NCBI RefSeq assembly: GCF_015482585.1
Contig: NZ_CP049742.1
Span: 1,849,277-1,913,276, forward strand
Direction: 5' to 3'
Source: Mangrovibacillus cuniculi
GTDB taxonomy: Bacteria > Bacillota > Bacilli > Bacillales > R1DC41
DNA: 64,000 nucleotides
Below are positions 46,773 to 55,260 of the stretch, in pieces. Within the stretch, counting starts at the first letter, position 1, and the number at the start of each line of letters is the position of its first letter. The notes under the pieces were generated by a model that ran no database searches, was not told the origin of the DNA, and saw only the letters and a list, made by a program, of their open reading frames with translations. The translations under genes were made by a program, and so were the position numbers.

Positions 46773-47570
46773 ATGGAAAGAAGAAATATGTATTTTTATT
46801 ACCGACCTGATCCTTCAAAGACAGAAAAACTAGAGACATTGTTTGAACTTGCAAAACGTTATGATTTTAACGTGGTCACTGATCCAACTATCGCCAATAT
46901 TATTATTAGCGTTGGAGACGATGGCACATTCTTAGAAGCAGTACGTCGGACTGGCTTTAAACAAGATAATTTATACGTAGGTATCTCCACAACTGGTAGC
47001 CTCTCCATTTACTGTGACTTCTTATTAGAAGATACTTCTACAATGATTGAAGCGATGACAACAAAACAAATTGAAGTAAGACGTTATCCTTTATTAGAAG
47101 CTACAGTTGACAAAGAAGGTACGTTTCTTTGTTTAAATGAATTTACTATTCGTTCTGGTATTATTAAAACGTTTGTTATTGACGTTTTTATTGATAACTT
47201 CCACTTTGAAACGTTCCGTGGTGATGGTATGGTTGTTTCCACACCGACAGGCTCTACTGCATACTCTAAGTCATTAAATGGAGCTGTGGTTGATCCGACG
47301 CTACCTTGTATTCAAGTAAGTGAATTAGCATCATTAAATACAAATAGATACAGGACACTTGGATCTTCGTTCTTACTTGGAGAAAATAGAAAATTAACCT
47401 TAAAAGTAGTACAAGATGGTAATGATCACCCTACAATGGGGCTAGACAACGATGCAATGAGCGTTAAAAATGTACACTCTATTGATCTAAAAGTAAGTGA
47501 GCAGAAGATTAAAACAGTAAAATTAAAAGATAACTCTTTCTGGCATAAAGTGAAGAGATCCTTTTTATAA
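46773..47570 (+). CDS. nadK2: NAD kinase 2 (NadK2/PpnKB)
   Basis: Phosphorylates NAD to NADP. From the ATG at 46773 (SD GAGGTG 7 bases upstream) the protein has 265 residues; an earlier ATG at 46758 has no SD. The nucleotide-binding motif reads VGDDGTFLEAVRRTG instead of the common GGDGT; a similar GDD form occurs in some Bacillus NadK2, from memory. NEFTIRSG and SPTGSTAYSKS-like FRGDGMVVSTPTGSTAY follow. Divergent from sppA, convergent with rarD. Confidence 0.93.
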   Translation: MERRNMYFYYRPDPSKTEKLETLFELAKRYDFNVVTDPTIANIIISVGDDGTFLEAVRRTGFKQDNLYVGISTTGSLSIYCDFLLEDTSTMIEAMTTKQIEVRRYPLLEATVDKEGTFLCLNEFTIRSGIIKTFVIDVFIDNFHFETFRGDGMVVSTPTGSTAYSKSLNGAVVDPTLPCIQVSELASLNTNRYRTLGSSFLLGENRKLTLKVVQDGNDHPTMGLDNDAMSVKNVHSIDLKVSEQKIKTVKLKDNSFWHKVKRSFL

Positions 47571-47575
47571 ACACC

Positions 47576-47606
47576 AAAAAGGTGCGTTGATGAAACGCAC
47601 CTTTTT
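47576..47606. terminator. Bidirectional terminator between nadK2 and rarD
   Basis: Perfect arms AAAAAGGTGCGTT/AACGCACCTTTTT around gatga, with T-runs on both strands. Confidence 0.92.
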
Positions 47607-48524
47607 TTATGCAGCCTGAACAGGAGTCTTTGTTTTTCTTTTAAACCATTTTGTTCTTCCCACAGTCAATACAGATAATGCTAACCAAATAAACGTAAAG
47701 GCAATAAAATGAGCCGGTGTAAACGTCTCTTTATAAACAAATATCCCTAAAATCAACATGAGCGTCGGCGCAATATACTGCAAGAATCCGATCATATATA
47801 GCGGAATTCGCTGTGCACCTTTTGTAAATAACAGCAAAGGCGTAGCGGTTACAGCACCGGCTCCCATTAATATTAATGTTGTGATTAACGTGTCAGTTCC
47901 AAAGGCACCTTGACCACTGCCAGCAAAGTAAACTAAAAATGCTAGGGCAATAGGCATTAAGGTAAGTGTTTCTAACGCCATACCAATCTCTGCATCTACT
48001 TTTACCATTTTCTTTACTAGTCCGTAAACTCCAAAAGTAATCGCTAAAGTAAATGCCACCCAAGGAAATACTCCATAGGAGAAGGTAAGAATGCTTACCC
48101 CAACAGCAGCTAGGATAAAAGATAGAATTGCCGGCTTACTAAGCTTCTCTTTCAAAATAGTTACTCCTAAAATAACACTTACTAAAGGATTAATGTAATA
48201 TCCTAGGCTCGCTTCCACCATTTGATCCGTATTCACAGCCCAAATATAGAGGAACCAATTAGACGTTACTATAATAGATGCAGCGGAAAGAGCTAGTAAT
48301 TGTTTAGGGTGAGTCTTCATTAATTTTAAGGTTTTTACAAATGTGCGATGCTTCTTCATAATAAATAATAATAAAAGCATAAACCAAAAAGACCAAAATA
48401 CACGATGCATTAAAATTTCAAATGACCCTACATGATCCACAAGCTTCCAATATATAGGAAGCGCACCCCATAAGATATAGGCGACTGCTGCAAAGACAAT
48501 ACCGGTTTGTTCTTGATTTTTCAT
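47607..48524 (-). CDS. rarD: EamA family transporter RarD
   Basis: A 305-residue membrane protein with ten helices in two EamA repeats. The start MKNQEQTGIVFAAVAYILWGALPIYWK and the motif ASIIVTSNWFLYIWAVN with LGYYINPLVSVILG are characteristic of RarD. The name comes from chloramphenicol-resistance phenotypes, but the substrate is unknown. It follows the amidohydrolase gene by 16 bases on the same strand. Its stop lies within the shared terminator region. Confidence 0.88.
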   Translation of the reverse strand: MKNQEQTGIVFAAVAYILWGALPIYWKLVDHVGSFEILMHRVFWSFWFMLLLLFIMKKHRTFVKTLKLMKTHPKQLLALSAASIIVTSNWFLYIWAVNTDQMVEASLGYYINPLVSVILGVTILKEKLSKPAILSFILAAVGVSILTFSYGVFPWVAFTLAITFGVYGLVKKMVKVDAEIGMALETLTLMPIALAFLVYFAGSGQGAFGTDTLITTLILMGAGAVTATPLLLFTKGAQRIPLYMIGFLQYIAPTLMLILGIFVYKETFTPAHFIAFTFIWLALSVLTVGRTKWFKRKTKTPVQAA

Positions 48525-48540
48525 TTTTTCTCCTCTCCCA

Positions 48541-50136
48541 TTACGGACGAGTGAATACTATATTCCCGCCAATAATAGTCTGTGTGTGTAGATTCTCTGT
48601 TAGTTGTTGTAACGGAATTTCGTCTAATCTTTCTTTAAATACGGTAAAGTCAGCAAAATAACCTTCTGCAATCATCCCCATCTCTTTTTCTCTCCCAATG
48701 GCCAAAGCAGAACCTTTTGTATAAAGAGAAATCGCTTCGTACATAGATAATTGTTCTGTAGGTACGTAAGTTATCGTTTCTCCATCCATATACACAGACC
48801 TACTAACAGCTGCTTTAATCCCTTCTAAGGGATTAATGTCTTCAATTGGTGCGTCAGAGCCTCCAGCACAAATAATACCTGCTTCTAAAAGTGATTTCCA
48901 GGCAAACCGATGTGTGTGTACTTCCTCATGAATCCTATTATGTAGATAGGAACTATCACTAGGTAGGAAAGACGGCTGAATATCTGCAATGATTGGTAAC
49001 ACTTGCATTCTTTGAATTAATTCATTGTTTAATAATGGTACATGTATTAATCGATCCAATAAATTCGGCGGACATGGGTATTTTTCTATCACCTCTAATA
49101 TATCCCCCACAGCTTGATCTCCAATGACATGAACGGCAATATTTTTCTTTTCTATCCTAGCACGCTTTACAAGATCCTCCAATACTTCTTTTGGATGAAC
49201 AGCTATGCCTTTTGTGGAAGGGGCATCTTTATAAGATGTGCTTAATAATGCAGTTCTTCCACCTAAAGATCCATCTACAAATATTTTTATTGCACCTAGT
49301 TCTAAATAAGTATTGTTTATATGGAGCACGTCTAATTCCTTCATTTTATCCACTGCCAAATGGTGCACCAATAAATGCAGTCTGAACGGAAAGTCCCCTT
49401 CTTCTACTTCTTTTATAAATGTTTGAAATGGATTTTGTGGATTCCCGTAATAAGATAAGTCTTCCGAGTGTCCACCAACTAACCCTTTAGACCAGGCATC
49501 TTTTATAGCTAATCTCGTGGCAGAAGTTAAATATTCACTTGTTTTACCAGGCATTGCTTCTAGCATTTTATCCACAGCACGATCTCTCATTACCCCAGTA
49601 ATCTCTCCATTTACCTTGTCATAACTTCCTCCCATGGGATTTTCAGACGTAGATTCAATGGATGCCATTTGTAAAGCAAGCGTATTCGCAGTAAATACAT
49701 GTCGGCATTTCCTCTTTAATACAATGGGATGCACAAGACTTAGTTTATCTAACTCCCACTTTGTTGGAATTTTTTGTCTATCATAGAATAGTTCTTCATC
49801 AAAGCCTTCTGCAATAATCCATTCTCCTGGAGGTACTTGCTGAACTTTTTCTTTTACGCATGTAATTACTTCTTGGAATGAGGATACAGTTGACAAGTTA
49901 ATAGTTAAAAGTGACTCCCCATGACCTATTAGATGCATATGACTGTCTACAAAACCAGGGTAATATACCTGACCGCTACAATCTTTTATTTCATCATATA
50001 ATTCTATTAAAGGCTCTAAATCTTTTCTATCACCAATTTTAATAATCTTATCATCCTGAATGATAATTGCATTAACTTCCTCACCTTCACTCCTCATCGT
50101 GACAAATCGTCCATTAACCCATAACTGACGCTTCAC
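48541..50136 (-). CDS. Amidohydrolase family protein (YtcJ-like)
   Basis: A 531-residue metal-dependent amidohydrolase. Metal-binding HxH in GFVDSHMHLIGHGESL, the Asp/His region SDAPIEDINPLEGI near the C-terminus, and the beta-sandwich composite domain at both ends match the YtcJ group (about 530 residues). The substrate is unknown. It lies upstream of rarD and after mbcS, as ytcJ does in B. subtilis. A simple SD precedes the ATG. Confidence 0.85.
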   Translation of the reverse strand: MKRQLWVNGRFVTMRSEGEEVNAIIIQDDKIIKIGDRKDLEPLIELYDEIKDCSGQVYYPGFVDSHMHLIGHGESLLTINLSTVSSFQEVITCVKEKVQQVPPGEWIIAEGFDEELFYDRQKIPTKWELDKLSLVHPIVLKRKCRHVFTANTLALQMASIESTSENPMGGSYDKVNGEITGVMRDRAVDKMLEAMPGKTSEYLTSATRLAIKDAWSKGLVGGHSEDLSYYGNPQNPFQTFIKEVEEGDFPFRLHLLVHHLAVDKMKELDVLHINNTYLELGAIKIFVDGSLGGRTALLSTSYKDAPSTKGIAVHPKEVLEDLVKRARIEKKNIAVHVIGDQAVGDILEVIEKYPCPPNLLDRLIHVPLLNNELIQRMQVLPIIADIQPSFLPSDSSYLHNRIHEEVHTHRFAWKSLLEAGIICAGGSDAPIEDINPLEGIKAAVSRSVYMDGETITYVPTEQLSMYEAISLYTKGSALAIGREKEMGMIAEGYFADFTVFKERLDEIPLQQLTENLHTQTIIGGNIVFTRP

Positions 50137-50169
50137 ATCTTTCCCCGCCTTACTTTAGAAATTATAAAA

Positions 50170-50240
50170 GGAGAATCATCAAAGAACGAACCACATCGTA
50201 TGGTCAACAATGTGTTGTTACTGATCACATAACAAATAAA
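50170..50240 (-). repeat. Terminator-associated repeat (copy F)
   Basis: A diverged copy with inner hairpin ACCA...TGGT (the first G-C pair of other copies replaced by A-T) and end hairpin TTGTTA/TAACAA. It starts at the T-tract of the mbcS terminator. Confidence 0.75.
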
Positions 50241-50262
50241 GACGGCTTCGTAATGAGCCGCC
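50241..50262 (-). terminator. Terminator of mbcS
   Basis: On the minus strand GGCGGCT/AGCCGTC around an eight-base loop, followed by TTTATTTG, about 26 bases after the stop. Confidence 0.7.
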
Positions 50263-50288
50263 CCTTGTTTATAGTATACTCCTATGGT

Positions 50289-51875
50289 CTATTGATTTAA
50301 AGTTTCTAGATCCCACTTTCTTAACTCTACTCTTCTAATTTTACCGGAAGTTGTTTTTGGTAACTCGCGTACAAATTCTATTTTTCTTGGATATTTGTAT
50401 GGGGCAGTTAGTTCTTTCACATGGTTTTGTAATAATGTCACTAATTCTTCCTCTGGCATTTTTTGCTTTTCCACAAGAACTACGTATGCTTTGACAATAT
50501 TACCTCGATCCGGATCCGGACTTGCTATTACCGCACATTCTTGTACTGCAGGATGTTGCGTTAACGCATCTTCTACTTCAAAAGGCCCGATAGTATACCC
50601 TGAACTAATGATAATGTCATCACTTCTTCCCTCAAACCAGAAGTATCCTTCTTCATCTTTTCTTGCTTTGTCACCAGTTAAGTAAAAGTCTCCTCGATAC
50701 TGTCTCTCTGTTCTTTCTTTATCACGAAAATACCCTTTAAATAGTGCAGGGGTAGATTTGTGAACGGCTATATGTCCGACTTCCCCAATCAGACAAGGTG
50801 TTCCATCTTCATCTACCACTTCTACCCAGTTTCCTGGTGTTGGCTTGCCCATTGCACCTGGCAGCAGGGGTGTATCTTCCATAAAACCTAATAATAGTGT
50901 ATTTTCGGTTTGACCATATCCATCTCGCACATTAACATTAAACAAACGTTTGAACAAATGGATTACTTCCATGTTAAGAGGCTCTCCAGCTGAAACGGCC
51001 GACCTTAAGTGCGGTAAGGAAAATTCACTAATTCTCTTATCTTTTGCCATTAATCGATACTCTGTAGGTGTACAACATAATACTTGGATAGCATGTTTCT
51101 TTAAAAATGCAAGATATGCATACGGATCAAATTTCCCTTCATAAAGGTATCCGGTAGCACCACTGCCAAGTACAGATAGAAAAGGTGACCATATCCATTT
51201 TTGCCACCCTGGTCCTGCAGTTGCCCATACTCTGTCTGCCTCTTGAATACCCATCCAACCACTTGCTGCTGTACGAATATGTGCGTATCCCCAACTATGT
51301 GTATGCATAACTGCCTTTGGATTTCCTGTCGTTCCTGACGTGTATGATAAGAATGCTAAATCATCCCTATTCGTTTTGGGTTGATGCCAATCTGATGATT
51401 CTTCTTCCATTAGAACGGAGATATTGTGTCCAAAACCTGAATTGGTATGACCACCTACGACACATTTTGTTAATGTATCCGGTAAATTCATTTCTTCAAA
51501 GGCTTTAGCAAATTGATCATGTACAATAATAGCTTTAGCATCGCTATGTTCGATTCTATAAAGAATATCTTTCTCTCTTAGCATTTCGGATGAAGGGATA
51601 ATAACTAACCCTAATTTCAAAGCTCCACCATACACTTCGTATGCTGTAATTCCCCTAGGAAGTAAGAGTAAAATGACGTCTCCTTTATGTAGTCCAAGCT
51701 TCGAGAAAGCGTTACCAATTTTATTTATCCTAGTACGCAATTCTCCGTATGTCCTAGTCGTTACATTACCTTCTTCGTTTTCACTGACTATTGCCAATCG
51801 ATCTTGTGGGATAGATGATTTCATCCATTCATCTGTGATGTTATATTCTTTAGGGGCAACTAACTGCGCTTGCAT
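50289..51875 (-). CDS. mbcS: Acyl-CoA synthetase MbcS
   Basis: A 528-residue AMP-forming ligase matching B. subtilis YtcI/MbcS, which makes branched-chain acyl-CoA such as methylbutyryl-CoA. ATP-binding LSYTSGTTGNPKAVMHTH, GYGQTENTLLLG, TGDKARKDEEGYFWFEGR and the C-terminal catalytic Lys in PKTTSGKIRRVELR are all present. SD AAAGGAGG lies 7 bases before the ATG. It supplies primers for branched-chain fatty acids in the relatives studied. It ends at a terminator followed by repeat copy F. Confidence 0.93.
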   Translation of the reverse strand: MQAQLVAPKEYNITDEWMKSSIPQDRLAIVSENEEGNVTTRTYGELRTRINKIGNAFSKLGLHKGDVILLLLPRGITAYEVYGGALKLGLVIIPSSEMLREKDILYRIEHSDAKAIIVHDQFAKAFEEMNLPDTLTKCVVGGHTNSGFGHNISVLMEEESSDWHQPKTNRDDLAFLSYTSGTTGNPKAVMHTHSWGYAHIRTAASGWMGIQEADRVWATAGPGWQKWIWSPFLSVLGSGATGYLYEGKFDPYAYLAFLKKHAIQVLCCTPTEYRLMAKDKRISEFSLPHLRSAVSAGEPLNMEVIHLFKRLFNVNVRDGYGQTENTLLLGFMEDTPLLPGAMGKPTPGNWVEVVDEDGTPCLIGEVGHIAVHKSTPALFKGYFRDKERTERQYRGDFYLTGDKARKDEEGYFWFEGRSDDIIISSGYTIGPFEVEDALTQHPAVQECAVIASPDPDRGNIVKAYVVLVEKQKMPEEELVTLLQNHVKELTAPYKYPRKIEFVRELPKTTSGKIRRVELRKWDLETLNQ

Positions 51876-52006
51876 GTAAAGACCTCCTTTAATATATCAT
51901 TCCTTTCTTAGATTCTTCATCGGAGGCCAAAATCCTTTTATTCACGCAAAATTAGTGAGGTGAATTTGAAACTGAATTTCATTGGGGATTTTTCCACTGT
52001 GTAGGG

Positions 52007-52069
52007 CGACTTAACCCTTTTGTCGCCGTGTCTCCTTCTCCAACATTACGACTTTCCTCATTTGTCGCC
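52007..52069. repeat. Two tandem 21-base repeats, 42-base period
   Basis: CGACTT(N)5-6TTTGTCGCC occurs at 52007-52027 and 52049-52069. The first copy also closes a GGCGAC/GTCGCC hairpin (52005-52027). They lie in the 334-base gap between mbcS and the SASP gene, about 130 bases upstream of mbcS; no clear promoter was identified there. Confidence 0.5.
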
Positions 52070-52096
52070 TCAGTTATCCGTGCTCCCTAACATAAA

Positions 52097-52165
52097 GGAG
52101 ACTCCGTTAAGTACAGGCCACATCACGTGGCTAACACGGAGTTGTTACTGGTCACGTAACAAAAA
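52097..52165 (-). repeat. Terminator-associated repeat (copy G, clearest)
   Basis: Outer stem ACTCCGT/ACGGAGT, inner hairpin GCCAC-ATCAC-GTGGC (one base differs as GGCCAC), end hairpin TTGTTAC/GTAACAA. It starts at the T-tract of the SASP terminator. Confidence 0.9.
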
Positions 52166-52167
52166 TA

Positions 52168-52193
52168 AGAGAGTGGGTCTAAACCCACTCTCT
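52168..52193 (-). terminator. Terminator of the SASP gene
   Basis: Perfect arms AGAGAGTGGG/CCCACTCTCT with T-rich TTATTTTTG on the minus strand, 16 bases after the stop. Confidence 0.9.
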
Positions 52194-52209
52194 GTAGCCA
52201 TTATAACAA

Positions 52210-52407
52210 TTACTTTTGGTATCCACCGCCAAGTTGTTGCTCAGCCATTTGAACTAGACGTTTAGTAATCTCTCCACCAACAGATCCGTTAGCGCGAGCA
52301 GTTGTGTCTGGTCCTAGGTTTACTCCAAATTCAGAAGCGATTTCGTACTTCATTTGGTCGATAGCTTGTTGTGCACCTGGTGCCACTAAGTCGTTTGTAC
52401 GTGCCAT
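52210..52407 (-). CDS. Alpha/beta-type small acid-soluble spore protein
   Basis: A 65-residue SASP that coats spore DNA. The germination-protease site [13 protein letters not shown] (GPR cleaves after the Glu of the EIASEF motif) and the C-terminal DNA-binding half [18 protein letters not shown] are canonical. It lies next to thiI, the position of sspA in B. subtilis. SD AAGGAGG precedes the ATG, and a consensus sigma-G promoter is directly upstream, so it is transcribed in the forespore. Confidence 0.95.
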   Translation of the reverse strand: MARTNDLVAPGAQQAIDQMKYEIASEFGVNLGPDTTARANGSVGGEITKRLVQMAEQQLGGGYQK

Positions 52408-52430
52408 GTGATATCACCTCCTTGTGAGTA

Positions 52431-52460
52431 TAGAATGTGCACAAGGAGAGATGTTCATGC
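52431..52460 (-). promoter_or_regulatory. Predicted sigma-G promoter of the SASP gene
   Basis: On the minus strand GCATG (52456-52460), 18 bases, CATTCTA (52431-52437) matches the sigma-G consensus (gHATR-N18-CATNHTA) in full. It is about 24 bases upstream of the ATG. Confidence 0.75.
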
Positions 52461-52525
52461 ACGATTAATATTGGTAATTTATCCTAAGTGTTTTCATTAT
52501 AAAAATTCTGTACTAAATCTTCGTT

Positions 52526-53737
52526 TTACAGTAATTCCATTAATTCTTCTTCTTGCTTCGCAGTATATCCCTTTGTGATTTCGATTGTTTCTACACTGTC
52601 CACCGCTTCGGCAATATACTCATCAAATGGTAAGAAACTTTCATAATATTTTACTTTTTCTAGTTTTGGTCTTGTTTTAGGTGCAGCAGGAGTAAAAATC
52701 GTACAACAGTCTTCAAACGGTAAAATGGAGATATCATGCGTATCTATGGTTTTTGCTATAGAAATAATCTCTAATTTGTCCATTGATATCACAGGTCGTA
52801 TAATCGGTGTCGCTGTTACGTCATTGATTGCCATCATACTGTGTAGTGTCTGACTTGCAACTTGTCCTAAACTTTCACCGTTTACAATGGCTAATCCTCC
52901 CCTTCTTTCTCTAATTTGATCTGTAATTTTTAACATCATTCTTCGTGTAGAAGTCATCGTATAATTCTCTGGGACTTGCTGTTGAATTTGTTCTTGTATC
53001 TTGGTGAATGGAACAATGTGTAAAGTAACTTTTCCACTAAAAGCCGCTAATTTTTCTGCAAGAGCAATAACTTTTTCTTTAGATCGTTCGCTAGTATAAG
53101 GAGGACTAAAAAAGTGAACCGCTTCTATTTCCACTCCTCTTTTCATTGTCATAAAACCAGCTACAGGACTATCTAAGCCACCTGAGAGCATTAACATAGC
53201 TTTTTCGGAAGTTCCAACAGGGAGACCACCCATTCCCTCAATTGTTTCACACATAATATAAACGCCGTTATCTCTAATTTCTAGTTTCAACTCGATGTCT
53301 GGCTGTTTTAAGGCAACCTCCAGCCCCTCAACATTCCCTTTTACATACCCACCAATCTGTCGATTAACCTCATTTGTTTCTAGGGGAAATGATTTATCAG
53401 ATCTTTTCGTATTTACTTTAAATGTTACTAAACCTTTATTTTTTTGTTCTTGAACCATTTGTGTAGCGATTGTTTTTATACTATCCAGATCTTTCTCCAC
53501 TTTTATTACCGGACTAAATGAGTGGATTCCAAATATCTTTGTTAACCGCTCCATTACTTCATCTTGCTCCTGCTGCTCCGTATACACATACATACGATCT
53601 CTGTCCGCTTCGATTTTGACAGTTAGACCTTTCAAAGCTAATAAACAATTCTTTTTTAACTGTTTAATAAAAGAATTACGGTTTCTTCCTTTTGTACTTA
53701 GTTCTCCATATCTAATTAAAATACGATCTATCTTCAC
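52526..53737 (-). CDS. thiI: tRNA 4-thiouridine synthetase ThiI
   Basis: Sulfurtransferase for 4-thiouridine in tRNA and for thiazole synthesis. A GTG at 53737 is chosen because GGGAGG lies 8 bases upstream and it gives the family N-terminus MKIDRILIRYGELSTKG (403 residues); an ATG at 53743 is only 2 bases from the SD. NFLD and THUMP domains (about 1-165) are followed by the PP-loop MLMLSGGLDSPVAGF. As in B. subtilis there is no rhodanese domain, so sulfur comes from the adjacent cysteine desulfurase. Confidence 0.94.
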   Translation of the reverse strand: MKIDRILIRYGELSTKGRNRNSFIKQLKKNCLLALKGLTVKIEADRDRMYVYTEQQEQDEVMERLTKIFGIHSFSPVIKVEKDLDSIKTIATQMVQEQKNKGLVTFKVNTKRSDKSFPLETNEVNRQIGGYVKGNVEGLEVALKQPDIELKLEIRDNGVYIMCETIEGMGGLPVGTSEKAMLMLSGGLDSPVAGFMTMKRGVEIEAVHFFSPPYTSERSKEKVIALAEKLAAFSGKVTLHIVPFTKIQEQIQQQVPENYTMTSTRRMMLKITDQIRERRGGLAIVNGESLGQVASQTLHSMMAINDVTATPIIRPVISMDKLEIISIAKTIDTHDISILPFEDCCTIFTPAAPKTRPKLEKVKYYESFLPFDEYIAEAVDSVETIEITKGYTAKQEEELMELL

Positions 53738-53750
53738 ATTCATTTCCTCC

Positions 53751-54869
53751 CTAAGATGCTAAAAATGCTTCTAATGCACTCCAAGCTTTGATAAGTTCTT
53801 CCTCTGTTGATTGTATGGATAAAGATATTCTAATAGAGCTTTTTGCTTCTGCATCTTTTCTTCCCATTGCTAATAAAACAGTGCTGGCCTTTGCAAGCTT
53901 AGAGGAACAAGCACTTGTTGTAGATACATAAATACCTTTCATCTCTAAAGCATGAACAAGTACTTCTCCAGGTGTTCCAGGAGCAGAAAAATTAATTATA
54001 TGAGGGGCACTATTTTCTAGTGGACTGTTTAACAAAAGTTTCGGATGATGTTTAACTTTTTCTTTAAATTCATTGGTTAACTTGGAAAGCTCCGTTAGGT
54101 TTTTTCTCTCTTCTACTAACCTTAATGCTTTCGCAAGACTCACAGCTCCTGCAACATTTTCTGTCCCACTTCTTAAATCTTGTTCTTGTCCACCACCTCT
54201 TAACAATGGGGATACAAGCTTATTTTTTTTCAGGATTAATGCACCTGTCCCCTTTAATCCATGAACTTTATGGCCTGAAATTGTAAATGAATCAATATGC
54301 CATTCATCTACCTTTAATTCTACTTTCGTCATTCCTTGCACATGATCAACATGAAAGTGCGCCTTAGAATATTTTTTGACTACTTCACCAATCTTACTAA
54401 TTGGTTGGACGACACCTGTTTCATTATTCACACTCATAAATGTAACTAGCGTTGTATCATTTGTAATTGCTGCTTCTAATTCAGATAACTGAATTAACCC
54501 AGATTCGTCGACAGGAATATACGAAACCTTCGCACCTTGTTTTTCTAAATAATGAACCGTTTCTAAGATAGAAGGATGTTCCGTTTCAGCTGTGATAATA
54601 TGGGTTTTAGAAATCCCATTTTGTTCTGCGACGCCTTTTACTATCATGTTATTTCCCTCTGTGCCTCCAGAAGTGAAGACTACATCTCTAGGTTGCACAT
54701 TACAAATTGTAGCAACTTGTTCCCTAGCTTTTTGCAATAATTTAGACGATTGGCTCCCAAGCTCATGCAAGGAAGATGGATTTCCAAAATATTTAGTAGA
54801 AACGGTAGCAAAAGTATCCACAACTTCTGCAAAAGGTTGTGTCGTCGCACTATTATCTAAATAAATCAT
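53751..54869 (-). CDS. Cysteine desulfurase (NifZ/IscS type for ThiI)
   Basis: A 372-residue PLP enzyme that donates cysteine sulfur to ThiI, 13 bases downstream. PLP Lys lies in TISGHKVHGLKGTGAL; the sulfur-carrying Cys lies in STTSACSSKLAK; GGTEGNNMIVKG and HVDHVQGM mark the cofactor site. The pairing with thiI is conserved in Bacillus (nifZ-thiI). SD AAGGGA precedes the ATG. Confidence 0.94.
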   Translation of the reverse strand: MIYLDNSATTQPFAEVVDTFATVSTKYFGNPSSLHELGSQSSKLLQKAREQVATICNVQPRDVVFTSGGTEGNNMIVKGVAEQNGISKTHIITAETEHPSILETVHYLEKQGAKVSYIPVDESGLIQLSELEAAITNDTTLVTFMSVNNETGVVQPISKIGEVVKKYSKAHFHVDHVQGMTKVELKVDEWHIDSFTISGHKVHGLKGTGALILKKNKLVSPLLRGGGQEQDLRSGTENVAGAVSLAKALRLVEERKNLTELSKLTNEFKEKVKHHPKLLLNSPLENSAPHIINFSAPGTPGEVLVHALEMKGIYVSTTSACSSKLAKASTVLLAMGRKDAEAKSSIRISLSIQSTEEELIKAWSALEAFLAS

Positions 54870-54945
54870 GTTAGTTCCCTTCTGTGATTAACTTATCATG
54901 TATTTTAAGATACGATTACCATTCCCAATATTCACAAATAAAAAA

Positions 54946-54973
54946 ACAAAGGAAGCTTTACCTCTCCCTTTGT
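54946..54973 (-). terminator. Terminator after the ezrA-linked small gene
   Basis: On the minus strand ACAAAGG/CCTTTGT around about 14 bases with a T-run TTTTTT. It overlaps the end of the upstream reading frame. Confidence 0.7.
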
Positions 54974-55260
54974 CCATTTACAAACTGTAGTAAAGAATCG
55001 ATTGAAACAGTTCCATTTTGTACTAAATGACTTACATCTTCAAGCATTAAACCTTGTTCTTTGAAAGAAGACGTAACTTGCACACTCTCTTCACGAGTGT
55101 CACTATTTTCATTTATAGTTTTATCTAAAGGAACAGAAGCTACTAGTTCCTTCGAATCTTGCACGAAGGGAATTGGTTGAAGATACATAAACAATACGGC
55201 TCCCCATACGACAAACGACAGTGCACTTAAAAGGATGAACGTGAAGCTTGGAAGTCTCAT
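54958..55260 (-). CDS. Small membrane-anchored protein linked to ezrA
   Basis: 100 residues with one N-terminal membrane helix (about 7-27, ILLSALSFVVWGAVLFMYL) and an acidic, Gln/Glu-rich tail predicted to be extracytoplasmic. I do not recognise the family. Its start overlaps the ezrA stop (ATGA), so it is translationally coupled to ezrA, which points to a role in division or envelope, but that is inference. Ends at a terminator. Confidence 0.65.
   Translation of the reverse strand: MRLPSFTFILLSALSFVVWGAVLFMYLQPIPFVQDSKELVASVPLDKTINENSDTREESVQVTSSFKEQGLMLEDVSHLVQNGTVSIDSLLQFVNGQRER

Noticed and set aside
46773-47570. GDDGT instead of GGDGT in NadK2 as a loss-of-function change
   Set aside because: The remaining motifs are intact and similar GDD forms occur in some Bacillus NadK2 proteins, so no defect is implied.
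52020-52265. Plus-strand open frame across repeat copy G into the SASP gene
   Set aside because: Antisense to the SASP gene, covers a terminator and repeat, and lacks an SD.
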